Below, piece after piece: positions 17,295 through 25,700 of a stretch of 64,000 bases of DNA (its first letter is position 1; the number at the start of each line of letters is the position of its first letter). This DNA is from Bdellovibrionia bacterium. Lineage in GTDB: Bacteria > Bdellovibrionota > Bdellovibrionia > Bdellovibrionales > JAGQZY01. Location of the stretch: contig JAUICP010000002.1 in assembly GCA_030427805.1 (NCBI GenBank), forward strand, positions 434,001 to 498,000. The letters are read 5' to 3'. The notes under the pieces are model-generated. The model saw nothing but the letters and a program-made list of their open reading frames with translations. It ran no database searches and was not told the origin of the DNA. The position numbers and the translations under genes are program-made.

Positions 17295-18287
17295 CTATCG
17301 AGAAAATAGAGACTCGCAACGGGAAGGTCCTTTTGAAAAAAAGGCGCGAATATCTCGGTATTTAATAAAGCGGCGTGATTCCGACACTTGGCCATTGGAG
17401 TAGCTGAAGTACCAACCGCGATTCATTAGAAAACGAGAGCTAAAAAAGACCTTGAGGGGACGAGTGACCCCGGCAATCAATGTATTTAAAGCCACCGCGG
17501 TCGGGGCCGAAAGGGCAATGCTTCTACCGACTAGGGGCAAAAGGTTTGGCGCTAATCCCGCATCACCCGGAAAAATATTAAACAGAGCTTGCAAAACATC
17601 GGGAGACTGAAGTGCTGCAGCTGTGATTGCTGTCGACATTATAGCCGTAATCACCAGTGAAGATTTTATGAGTGTTCTCAGATTGGGAAGAAAGTACTTA
17701 AATTTTAAATATTCGGGCTGATCAAAAAGCATGGAGACTTCTTTTGTATTGGCCCCGTATATTCCACCTTCAGTCGCCGAAAAGAAATTAAGAAGAGATT
17801 TTCCCCGCAGAGAAGCGCTTTCTTTAGTTCCGCAAAAAACAGAGCAACTATTGAGAAGAATTTGTAAATTGCGACTGGTTTTATTTTTTATTGGCTCTAA
17901 AGCAAAAGCCAGTTCATCGCTAATTTTATCTTCGTAAATCTTACCTAAACCAACCAACTCAGTTGTGGGTTTGCTGTTACGATTGCGAGTATAGCCATGG
18001 GTTCCCACAACTAAAAATTGAATCTCATCGTTCTCGTTAATAGTGCTCTGAAGGCGCTGGCGCAAAGCCTTACGAAAACCACGGTTGGTGAAATATCTCC
18101 CCGGTCGCATTTTAATAACTTTGTACTCAAGATCGGGGCGCAAGTCGGATACTAAAGCTTCTGTTAGTTCGGATTCATGGGTGGTAAATGCGGTATCATC
18201 TACCAGTAGAATTTCAAGGGCCACTGGGTTTTGCCCAAAGCTCACATTTGAAATTAACAACAGAGTTAAAAAAACAAGGAATCGCAT
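17295..18287 (-). CDS. Exported caspase-like (clan CD/CHAT-like) protein with membrane segments
   Basis: Start at ATG 18287, which begins a signal peptide (MRFLVFLTLLLISNVSFGQ); 330 residues. The central domain has a hydrophobic strand ending in VVGTHG (His97) and about 50 residues later ILLNSCS (Cys148), with LVGLG and a run of alternating strands and helices between. His-Gly then a strand-turn-Cys is the clan CD cysteine peptidase (caspase, CHAT) layout. Downstream are two hydrophobic stretches (about 205-230 and 250-280) that may be membrane segments. It may be an envelope-located protease, or a pseudo-enzyme. Divergent from the lytic transglycosylase gene. Confidence 0.6.
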   Translation of the reverse strand: MRFLVFLTLLLISNVSFGQNPVALEILLVDDTAFTTHESELTEALVSDLRPDLEYKVIKMRPGRYFTNRGFRKALRQRLQSTINENDEIQFLVVGTHGYTRNRNSKPTTELVGLGKIYEDKISDELAFALEPIKNKTSRNLQILLNSCSVFCGTKESASLRGKSLLNFFSATEGGIYGANTKEVSMLFDQPEYLKFKYFLPNLRTLIKSSLVITAIMSTAITAAALQSPDVLQALFNIFPGDAGLAPNLLPLVGRSIALSAPTAVALNTLIAGVTRPLKVFFSSRFLMNRGWYFSYSNGQVSESRRFIKYRDIRAFFSKGPSRCESLFSR

Positions 18288-18437
18288 GGGCCAATCAGGT
18301 TGCAATAGGTGTACTCACTCAAAGGAAACCTCCGGCTTTTTTCAAAGACTTATGGGGTGATTGCAGGCAAATTGCCGCCTCTTCGAGTAATAATTTCCTA
18401 GTTCCCGGTTTCACTCTACGACTCGTTCTTCTTCTCG

Positions 18438-18453
18438 TGGCACTTCCATTGCT
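18438..18453 (+). promoter_or_regulatory. Sigma-54-like -24/-12 element
   Basis: TGGCACTTCCATTGCT matches TGGCAC-N5-TTGCT exactly at the -24 GG and -12 GC. The implied start site (about 18464) leaves only about 4 bases before the ATG at 18468, so either the transcript is leaderless or the match is fortuitous. Confidence 0.35.
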
Positions 18454-18467
18454 CCTTAGTTCGGCGT

Positions 18468-20108
18468 ATGGGTTGGTCGCGTGGTTTAGTATCCATTTTT
18501 GTAATTCTAATTTCGGCCCTTCTCGGTGGTTGTACTGCTGGTATGGAGGCCTCTGATAGTCTGATGCTCAGGCAGCTTCGCGACTATACCGGAGGAATTC
18601 GCCCTAGTGACCACGTCGCCTATACTGCTGCCTCTAATGATCACCTCTTGCAAAATGTAAAAACCAAAATTGATGCCGATAACTTTGGAAATCAAAAATT
18701 GGGGAACTCACTCATCCAAGTAAAGAATTCCTACAAGAATGAAGTCTATGAACTAGAAATCGAGTTGATCGATCCTTTCAGTGAGCAAAAAACGCTTCTC
18801 AAGTTTTCTGGAAAAATGGAAGAAGACGGAAATCACCTCAAATCGGAAGAACTCAAAGACCCTTCGAATCACAAGTACACTACCATGCTGACCTGTTTTG
18901 ATCGAAAGTGCCATCTCAGTATGATTATGCTCTTTTTAGGAGGAGCAAAAAATCCAAACGCTGTCGCTGGTTTTGTTTTGCGAAATAATAAAGCCCATTT
19001 TAAAACTTACGGAGCCAGTCCTTCGAGTCACTCGGCGCAGCTCAAGGCACACACCCGATCTATAACAGAAGTAAACGTTACGAGTGTCGAAGTCGCCCAT
19101 GGCCCGGCTTGGATCCAGGCCAATGTTTCGGATCAATTTTGCTTTCGCGCAGAACTCATTGAAACCAACGAAACCGATGAAAGCCTTAACCTAGCCTGCG
19201 CAAAATCAGACTTTGAAGAGGAGTTTCAAATCAAATCAGCCTTTCTCGTTGGAAACACCAACAGCGGTGATTGGATTTTTCAGATTTTCTTTAAAGATGA
19301 CTCAAGCCTTTTTATGAGTTTGTTTACGACTGATCGCGAACTCGATCTGGTTGCTGATTTTCCACTCGAGGACGAACCGCCCCACATCGACGACGGTAAA
19401 AACGAAGGTTATTTAAGAATCAATTGGAACTCTTATGTTACAAAAAAATTCAGAGAGTCCTTTACTCGCGACAAGGTCATCGAAAAACGAAACTCCTTTA
19501 AGACGACCGATCGTGTGCAGAACTATATCAATGGTTTGATTCCACGATTGGGTGAGATCACACCTTACTTTGATGAACATGGAGTTCCCCAGGAATTAAT
19601 AATGGTTACTTGGACGGAGTCCGATTACTTTTCGAGCCCTGGCTACCCGGTTCGCATTGGAGCCGACGGTGAAGTCGGTCCCTACCAAATTATGAAAGCC
19701 ACGGGCCGAGGAAACCCAATGAATCTTCGCGTTTTTGATTTGATTAACTCAAACGGTAGGAAAGTTCATAACCGCTGTGACGAACGAGCCAATTTAAAGA
19801 AGGCTTCTGAAGCTGCCGCCAAATACTTTGCCTGGCTTTTAAAAAGTTTTCCGAAAGATCCACACCTGGCTGTACTCTCATACAACTGGGGAATCGGTCA
19901 TGTTCGCGGAAAAGTTTCGAGTCTTGAACGAGCTCACGACGAGGGCTTTCAGTTTTGGACTATGGTGCAATTTAATATGATTCCAAAGTTTCGCGTTAGT
20001 TATGTGACTAAGTTTTTGGGAATTTTTTCACTCATAGGTGACCCAGAAGCCAATGGATACAGTATTCCCAGGGCACGCCCCTACACTCCAAGTGAACCTG
20101 AGTGTTAA
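18468..20108 (+). CDS. Lipoprotein with C-terminal lytic transglycosylase (SLT) domain
   Basis: 546 residues, with a lipobox LLGGC at Cys22. The N-terminal 350 residues form an unrecognised, probably beta-rich region. The C-terminal domain is SLT-like: PQELIMVTWTESDYFS with predicted catalytic Glu384, then VGPYQIM in the place of the usual GLMQLM, and AVLSYNWGIGHV matching the AYNAG-type motif. Such enzymes cut peptidoglycan glycan strands with 1,6-anhydro products; a lipid anchor places this one at a membrane. No clear ribosome-binding site precedes the ATG. Confidence 0.82.
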   Translation: MGWSRGLVSIFVILISALLGGCTAGMEASDSLMLRQLRDYTGGIRPSDHVAYTAASNDHLLQNVKTKIDADNFGNQKLGNSLIQVKNSYKNEVYELEIELIDPFSEQKTLLKFSGKMEEDGNHLKSEELKDPSNHKYTTMLTCFDRKCHLSMIMLFLGGAKNPNAVAGFVLRNNKAHFKTYGASPSSHSAQLKAHTRSITEVNVTSVEVAHGPAWIQANVSDQFCFRAELIETNETDESLNLACAKSDFEEEFQIKSAFLVGNTNSGDWIFQIFFKDDSSLFMSLFTTDRELDLVADFPLEDEPPHIDDGKNEGYLRINWNSYVTKKFRESFTRDKVIEKRNSFKTTDRVQNYINGLIPRLGEITPYFDEHGVPQELIMVTWTESDYFSSPGYPVRIGADGEVGPYQIMKATGRGNPMNLRVFDLINSNGRKVHNRCDERANLKKASEAAAKYFAWLLKSFPKDPHLAVLSYNWGIGHVRGKVSSLERAHDEGFQFWTMVQFNMIPKFRVSYVTKFLGIFSLIGDPEANGYSIPRARPYTPSEPEC

Positions 20109-20175
20109 TCGAAATAATATTTGTTCCACAATTTACGAAGTAAAAACAAATTACTAATGCACAGTTGCACAGAAT

Positions 20176-20204
20176 TTGACTTGCGTAGCCATAACAATTT
20201 TTAA
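20176..20204 (+). promoter_or_regulatory. Tentative sigma-70 promoter for ecotin
   Basis: TTGACT, 17 bases, TTTTAA, ending 63 bases before the ATG. The -35 is good and the -10 is weak. Confidence 0.35.
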
Positions 20205-20267
20205 AAACCCTACTTTCCAAAATAGAATTAATTTAGTCTCCAGCCAAATTTTTCTAAGGAGAAACAA

Positions 20268-20750
20268 ATGAAATTTCTGGTTATCTTGATGATGGTTTTG
20301 GGAGCTCAGTTCGCTCAAGCTGATATTACAACCGTGTACAATTCAATGGACGGTACAAAAGAAGCAAAAGGTTATCTTAAAGCTTTCCCTATGCCTGAAG
20401 CTGATGAAGTTAGAAACGTCATCTACCTCAAACCTCTAAAAAAAGAACACATGTCTAAAGTTGAAATCATGGTTGGAAGCATGATGAAAACTGATGCTTG
20501 TAACCACTATCACACCTACGGCGAAATCGAAGAAGTGAATGTTGATGGTTGGGGTTTTACGGCTTATCTCTCTAAGCTCGGTATGACGACAACAACTCTC
20601 ATGGGTTGCAATGATCCTACAATGACAACTCGATTTGTTGGTGGACCTGTACTTACGGTTCGATACAACTCTCGTCTTCCACTCGTTGTTTACACGAAAA
20701 AAGGCGAAGTTCTTAAGTACAGAATTTGGAAGACTAAAAAGAGCTTCTAA
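20268..20750 (+). CDS. eco: Ecotin (periplasmic serine protease inhibitor)
   Basis: 160 residues with a signal peptide (to FAQA), preceded by AAGGAG. The mature chain matches ecotin throughout: YLKAFPMPEADEVRNVIYL, VEIMVGS, a Cys at TDACNHY, VDGWGFTAY, the reactive loop TTTTLMGC with Met112 at the P1 position (as Met84 in E. coli ecotin), VLTVRYNSRLPLVVYT and KYRIWK. The two loop-bracing cysteines are conserved. Ecotin dimers inhibit trypsin-like proteases. Ends one base from the convergent folD. Confidence 0.93.
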   Translation: MKFLVILMMVLGAQFAQADITTVYNSMDGTKEAKGYLKAFPMPEADEVRNVIYLKPLKKEHMSKVEIMVGSMMKTDACNHYHTYGEIEEVNVDGWGFTAYLSKLGMTTTTLMGCNDPTMTTRFVGGPVLTVRYNSRLPLVVYTKKGEVLKYRIWKTKKSF

Positions 20751-20751
20751 T

Positions 20752-21609
20752 TTATTGATTTCTCAATTCAGCCAGATGCAAAGTGTTTTCTAAAAGCATC
20801 TGGATTGTCATCGGGCCAACCCCACCAGGAACGGGGGTGGCCGCAGATGCCAGCCCTTCAAGCTCCTCATAGCGAACATCACCGCAAAGTTTATTTTTAC
20901 CATCCACTTCAATTCGGTGAATACCCACATCAACAACGACGACACCTTCTTTAAAAGCTTCTTTACCAACAAACCGCGGTTTACCTGCAGCAACAACGAC
21001 GATATCAGCCTCTTTAGTATAGGCGTGAAGATCTTTGGTTCGCGAATGACAAATACTAACGGTTGCATTGGCTTCGTTAAGTAGTTGTGCCATGGGTTTA
21101 CCCACAATATTACTTCGACCGATAACAACGGCCCGCTTTCCTTCGATCGGAATCTGATAGTGTTCTAGAATTTTCATCACCCCGAGTGGTGTGCACGAAG
21201 CCACTCGTGTTTGTCCCGCCCAAAGTAGACCAAGGTTTTCGTAGGTAAGACCGTCTGGATCTTTCATGGGTTGGATTCGCGCTAGTACTTTTTCTTTAGA
21301 AAGGTGCCCTGGCAGTGGGAACTGCACAAGAATTCCATCAACCGTGTTACTTTCGTTAAATTCATCGATGAGTTTAAAAAGTTCAACTTCAGAAATCTCG
21401 GCTGGTACCTTTTTTTCGATGGAGTGGATACCCACTTTTTCGCAGGCTTTGCCCTTGTTGCGAACATAGACTTGAGAGGCAGGGTCTTCTCCGACCAGGA
21501 TCACCGCCAGTTCGGGGGCTCGGCCTTTGGCTTCTTTAAACTGGGCCACCCGGGCCTTGAGGTCATCGGATCGAACTTTTGCGACTTCTTTTCCACTCAA
21601 AACTTTCAT
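20752..21609 (-). CDS. folD: Bifunctional methylene-THF dehydrogenase/methenyl-THF cyclohydrolase
   Basis: FolD interconverts 5,10-methylene-, methenyl- and 10-formyl-tetrahydrofolate with NADP. The start is ATG 21609, which has GGAGG upstream; 285 residues. Family marks: VGEDPASQVYVRNKGKACEKVGI with the catalytic Lys in the YVRNK/KACE region, DGILVQFPLPGHL, the Rossmann loop VVIGRSNIVGKPMAQLL, and TPVPGGVGPMT at the C-terminus. Functionally linked to the glycine-cleavage genes nearby through one-carbon units, though not co-transcribed. Confidence 0.97.
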   Translation of the reverse strand: MKVLSGKEVAKVRSDDLKARVAQFKEAKGRAPELAVILVGEDPASQVYVRNKGKACEKVGIHSIEKKVPAEISEVELFKLIDEFNESNTVDGILVQFPLPGHLSKEKVLARIQPMKDPDGLTYENLGLLWAGQTRVASCTPLGVMKILEHYQIPIEGKRAVVIGRSNIVGKPMAQLLNEANATVSICHSRTKDLHAYTKEADIVVVAAGKPRFVGKEAFKEGVVVVDVGIHRIEVDGKNKLCGDVRYEELEGLASAATPVPGGVGPMTIQMLLENTLHLAELRNQ

Positions 21610-21729
21610 GGGTACCTCCCAATTGGCCACTTTCACAGGAATTTGTAACACAAATCCCACCAAAACCAAGGTCCTAACTTGACCAGAACCGGTTTTGACC
21701 GATAGAACTAGGTCCAGGGGAGAAATTCT

Positions 21730-21945
21730 ATGACTAAAAGCAGAAAAAAGGTTCGCGTAGCTAGCGACGGTACAATTGACTTCACCACCAGCGAAAACAT
21801 GCCTTCTTCTATGAAGAAGTTCCGTCAGAGCCCCGAAATTGAGGGATTTTATCGTTTTGTCTACGAAAACGACCTTCGCGCCGAAGCTTTTGCCATTCTC
21901 GACCAGATCTCCCAGCGACGTAAAGCCAGCAAAAAGAAGAAGTAA
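21730..21945 (+). CDS. Small basic protein, family not recognised
   Basis: 71 residues, cytosolic, with a GGGGAGAA ribosome-binding site. Both ends are lysine-rich (MTKSRKKVR and KASKKKK). The middle, PSSMKKFRQSPEIEGFYRFVYENDLRAEAFAILDQI, looks like a compact helical domain. Divergent from folD. Codon use and a clean start support a real gene. The function is unknown; a nucleic-acid-associated role is possible from the charge. Confidence 0.7.
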   Translation: MTKSRKKVRVASDGTIDFTTSENMPSSMKKFRQSPEIEGFYRFVYENDLRAEAFAILDQISQRRKASKKKK

Positions 21946-22031
21946 CTTAATGCACTTTTTAGGACCCGTCGAAGGTCCGAATTAGACTCCAGAAACGCCA
22001 ATAAAAAGCTAGCTATTCCGATAAGTTAGAT

Positions 22032-24455
22032 GTGGATCGCTGGCTAATATCAATCGCAACTAGCATATTAATTATTCTGAGCACTTGGTTACTCAATGAC
22101 CTACAAGTGATCCACATCCCATGGCTTTCTAAAAACAAGATTGAGAATAGCGAGGCCATCATTGGCCAAATTCAATTTGTTCACAACAACGTTCGCAGGC
22201 GATCACTCAACAATCTGATTTGGGAAGACGGAAGAGCCGCTTCAAAAATTTACAACAAAGACACTTTACTGACCCTCGACAACTCTTCGGCAAAAATAAT
22301 TCTCGATAATGAAGTCGAACTTTCTCTATCAGAAAACACTCTTGTGTTTTTAGAACAGGAGCAAACCGAACAGGCCGATAAAAAGATTCGTTTAAAGTTT
22401 GAGCAGGGGGCCCTTCGCACTGGGAGACTTTCAAAGAACACGACTCTAGAAACCAAATCCTATAGTATTTCGGCCGAAGAAGGTTCGCAGATTGAAATCA
22501 GGTCCTTCAAAGATAATTTCGAACTTGAAGTCATCGATGGAGCTGTCGAACTCTCATCTCCTGAAACAGAAAAGGTCACACGAATTGACTCGGGAACACT
22601 CACCCAGTTCAATAGCGATCAAAGTTTTGAGGTGAATGAGGTCTCCCTTGAAATGCGAGTTAAGGGTAATGAATTTGAAAGAGTCTACTCCCATACGTTC
22701 CCGATCCGCTATCCCATTCAATGGGAAGGGCCTGCAGAGAGTATTAGCCTCGAAAAACTAGGAAACGAGGAAACTATAATCCCCATCCGCTCTGATTTTT
22801 CGGAGCAAGATGTATTTCTTTTTCCGGGGACCTACTACGTCAGAGTCGCTGGTCAAAATGAACTCTCCTTAGCAAAAACCATTGAGGTCAGACCAGCGCC
22901 CATCGTTCATCTGATTTCTCCATTACCGCGGGACCGAGTGCCTGCGGGAACTGATGTTTCTTTTAAATGGTTGAGTCGGGCACAAATTGATCAATTCAAA
23001 TTAAAACTTAAAAACGAATCCGATGAAAAAAGTTTTGAAGCTAAAGGAACGAGCAAAAATATTCGCCCGAGCGAAGTCGGCCAAAAACAATGGGAAGTGA
23101 TCGCCCTTGATGAAGATGGCTTTGAAATTCCTCCCCTTTATTCAAATCCAATTTTTATCACTCCAAAACCTCTAAGTGCTCCAAAGTTAAAATCCACATC
23201 GGCAGTTAAAAGATCGAAAATTGAAGAGTCAAAAAGAAGTCCATCAAACACTCAAGAAAAATCTGAACCTGGAACAAGTGACCCTCATGACTCTTCAAAG
23301 AGTGATCAAGAGCAGGACAAAAAAGAAGAGCAAGGAAGTTATAAAAATTCTTCGAATCGATTTGGCTTAGTAGCGGCCCTATCCACAATGATCTTTGAAA
23401 AATCAGCGGCCCAATCTAAGAAGAAAAGTAGTAAAGATTTTCAGCGCATAGAGATTGGATTTGCTTGGGAGAAAGTTGACGGAGCTGATCACTATGTCAT
23501 CGAAATTTCAAAGCGCTCGGATTTTAGGGATCTTCTGCACACCCAAAAGGTCAAAACGACGCGCTATTTTTGGGAGACGACTGCTGAAGGAAATATCTAT
23601 TGGCGGGTTGCCGGTGGCGCCAATGATGGTCGTATGGGTTTATTTAGTGAAATCGAAGAACTCAATATGCGAGATCTTCGAGCCAAGGCTAAATCCATAA
23701 CTCCCGTGCGCATCAGTAAGAGCATTAATGTGAGAAAAGCGCCGCCAAAGCCAAAGCCGACTCCAACACCAAAACCTGTGGCCAAACCTAAGCCAACGCC
23801 GACCCCCGAGCCCGTCGTGGATACACCACCGACTCCAGAGGAACCGCCACAAAATCGTTTTTGGATGAGCTATGGAGCAGCCTATGTCGTCAACGAACTG
23901 GAAGGATCCGAAAGTTCTAGTGGCGAATTTGCGGGCCTTCAACTTGTAAACGGAAAGCTCGGTATGGCGCTTGATTATTTTGGCAGTCACTTATTGTATC
24001 TCGATGCTGAATACCACGAAAGTACATGGAAAGAGGTGGTCTTTGGGCAAACCGAGGGAACACCTCGCCTCAAAGAAACTGTTTGGTCCGTCGATTTGGG
24101 AGCTGAACAGAAGGACTACTTTTTTAATTATGGTATTAGTTTTGGTGAGGTCAGTGAAATTTACAGAGCGAGTGCTGAGGCCATCGCCTTTAGGCAAAAA
24201 TTTGTTTACGGAGCCTATGTCATGGTCGACTACCCATTGAGTCGCAACCACCGCTTCAAAACTGAGTTGAGTCTTCGAGCTGGTGATAAAGTTTTAGAGT
24301 GGGGAATCCAACCCTCTTGGCATGTGATCCTATTTGATTTTGAACACTTTCTATTAACTTTAGAACCGCGAGCCAACTACAGACAAATAAAATTCGGTGA
24401 AAGAGACTTCTCCTCAAGCCTTAAAGGCGAAGTCTTTCTAGGCATTCAATTCTAA
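22032..24455 (+). CDS. Large FecR-domain protein with Pro-rich hinge and beta-rich C-terminus
   Basis: A GTG start; 807 residues. An N-terminal membrane anchor (WLISIATSILIILSTWLL) is followed by a FecR-type domain (about residues 40-190: AIIGQIQFV, LLTLDNSSAKIIL, LRTGRLS, VIDGAVELS). Then come two Ig/FN3-like stretches (APIVHLISPLPRDRVPAG and FAWEKVDGADHYVIEISK), a charged Ser/Glu linker, a PKPTPTPKP hinge, and a C-terminal part of alternating strands that ends in Phe (FLGIQF), as outer-membrane barrels do. No ECF sigma factor is adjacent, so a FecR signalling role is not supported; an envelope-spanning structural role is more likely. Confidence 0.75.
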   Translation: MDRWLISIATSILIILSTWLLNDLQVIHIPWLSKNKIENSEAIIGQIQFVHNNVRRRSLNNLIWEDGRAASKIYNKDTLLTLDNSSAKIILDNEVELSLSENTLVFLEQEQTEQADKKIRLKFEQGALRTGRLSKNTTLETKSYSISAEEGSQIEIRSFKDNFELEVIDGAVELSSPETEKVTRIDSGTLTQFNSDQSFEVNEVSLEMRVKGNEFERVYSHTFPIRYPIQWEGPAESISLEKLGNEETIIPIRSDFSEQDVFLFPGTYYVRVAGQNELSLAKTIEVRPAPIVHLISPLPRDRVPAGTDVSFKWLSRAQIDQFKLKLKNESDEKSFEAKGTSKNIRPSEVGQKQWEVIALDEDGFEIPPLYSNPIFITPKPLSAPKLKSTSAVKRSKIEESKRSPSNTQEKSEPGTSDPHDSSKSDQEQDKKEEQGSYKNSSNRFGLVAALSTMIFEKSAAQSKKKSSKDFQRIEIGFAWEKVDGADHYVIEISKRSDFRDLLHTQKVKTTRYFWETTAEGNIYWRVAGGANDGRMGLFSEIEELNMRDLRAKAKSITPVRISKSINVRKAPPKPKPTPTPKPVAKPKPTPTPEPVVDTPPTPEEPPQNRFWMSYGAAYVVNELEGSESSSGEFAGLQLVNGKLGMALDYFGSHLLYLDAEYHESTWKEVVFGQTEGTPRLKETVWSVDLGAEQKDYFFNYGISFGEVSEIYRASAEAIAFRQKFVYGAYVMVDYPLSRNHRFKTELSLRAGDKVLEWGIQPSWHVILFDFEHFLLTLEPRANYRQIKFGERDFSSSLKGEVFLGIQF

Positions 24456-25630
24456 TTGGTTTGTGGTCTATAGTAGAACTCTTCAATGGGAGTTATTTCT
24501 TTTTGCTCTCCGGTATCTGCAGACAGAGTCGGTTGCGGCGAAACCTCTTGATAAGCTCCGGTATAAACCAGCAAATAGCCCATTTTTAATTCTTCCAGTC
24601 CACGCTTCCACTCATCGTAGTTACTGGGATTGAGTCCATAGGAAAGAGCCTGCCAACTATCAAATTTTTGATTGAGCTTTGCAACCTTGTCTCTGGCCCA
24701 AGCCACTGAGGTACTTGTTCCCATGTTGTCGAGAAGTTCTAAAAGACCACCTTCTCCTTTGATGACATCCTGAGTGTGGTCGAGCCAGTTATACATAGTG
24801 GCTTGGAATTCAGGATTTATCTCGACGGCTTGACCAGAGCGATTTTTATCTGAAAAGTTGAATTGAGAAACGATTGAAAAACCATTCCGATAACCAAGCT
24901 CCGTATCTGCGGGAATTCTAAAAAAGGGCACAAACTCATCTCTTAAATTGGGGCGGTTCGGATTCTCTGGATCTTCAACAAAAGTTCCATCTGTTGGAAG
25001 GTCGCTTGAGTATACAAAGAGTTTACCATCAGGGTAGGTGATTGAGGGAATACTCATAACGGGATCTTCACTAGTGACAGTCCCTTCATAGGTCTGTTCA
25101 AACATTTGCTGTAAGGCCGCAAATCCAAAAACCACATCCACAAATTTTTTCTTTAAGGGGTTGAGCCGATACTGATGGAATTCTTCTCTGGTGTAGACCA
25201 CTTTGTCGAAATGTTCTGGAGTGCGATTTCTAGCATTACAATATTGTTGAGCCGACATGATGCTTGTGTCGATATGACCTTCAAAGGCAATCACATTTTC
25301 TTGGGCGCTCAGATCACAGTAACGACAAACCATGATATGACCAATTAAACATCGCTCGTGAATATTACCTTGATCAGAAAGGGTTCCACAAAAGCCAAGC
25401 TCGACACGACCACTACTACAGGCTTGATCTCTTTCAGAGTCATCGACTCGCTGGTCTCCATCGATATCAAAAATCATGGTCTGACCGCGGAAACACATTC
25501 TGTCCTTGGGCTGCAAGCGAGCATCATTTTCAGTATTCTCTCGGCAGTACAGCCTGGCTTGAGCGCTCGATGCAATAATTAATAGAAGTGACACAAATTG
25601 AATGGTCTGTCTGATCAGTGAATAGTTCAC
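24452..25630 (-). CDS. Exported Cys-containing protein, family not recognised
   Basis: Start uncertain: GTG 25630 has AAGGA 7 bases upstream and gives MNYSLIRQTIQFVSLLLIIASSAQA as signal peptide; ATG 25636 is two codons earlier. About 392 residues. The N-terminal third of the mature chain has many Cys (LYCREN, MCFRG, QACSSG, GFCG, RCLIGHIMVCRYCDL), suggesting disulfides or a metal site, and includes DIDGDQRVDDSERDQ, an EF-hand-like calcium loop. No family recognised. Its stop overlaps the convergent FecR gene by 4 bases. Confidence 0.72.
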   Translation of the reverse strand: MNYSLIRQTIQFVSLLLIIASSAQARLYCRENTENDARLQPKDRMCFRGQTMIFDIDGDQRVDDSERDQACSSGRVELGFCGTLSDQGNIHERCLIGHIMVCRYCDLSAQENVIAFEGHIDTSIMSAQQYCNARNRTPEHFDKVVYTREEFHQYRLNPLKKKFVDVVFGFAALQQMFEQTYEGTVTSEDPVMSIPSITYPDGKLFVYSSDLPTDGTFVEDPENPNRPNLRDEFVPFFRIPADTELGYRNGFSIVSQFNFSDKNRSGQAVEINPEFQATMYNWLDHTQDVIKGEGGLLELLDNMGTSTSVAWARDKVAKLNQKFDSWQALSYGLNPSNYDEWKRGLEELKMGYLLVYTGAYQEVSPQPTLSADTGEQKEITPIEEFYYRPQTN

Positions 25631-25700
25631 GGGCATTTCCTTTACGCATATTAATAACAAGGCTTATATGAGCAAGGACTACGCCAGGTTTAATACTACT

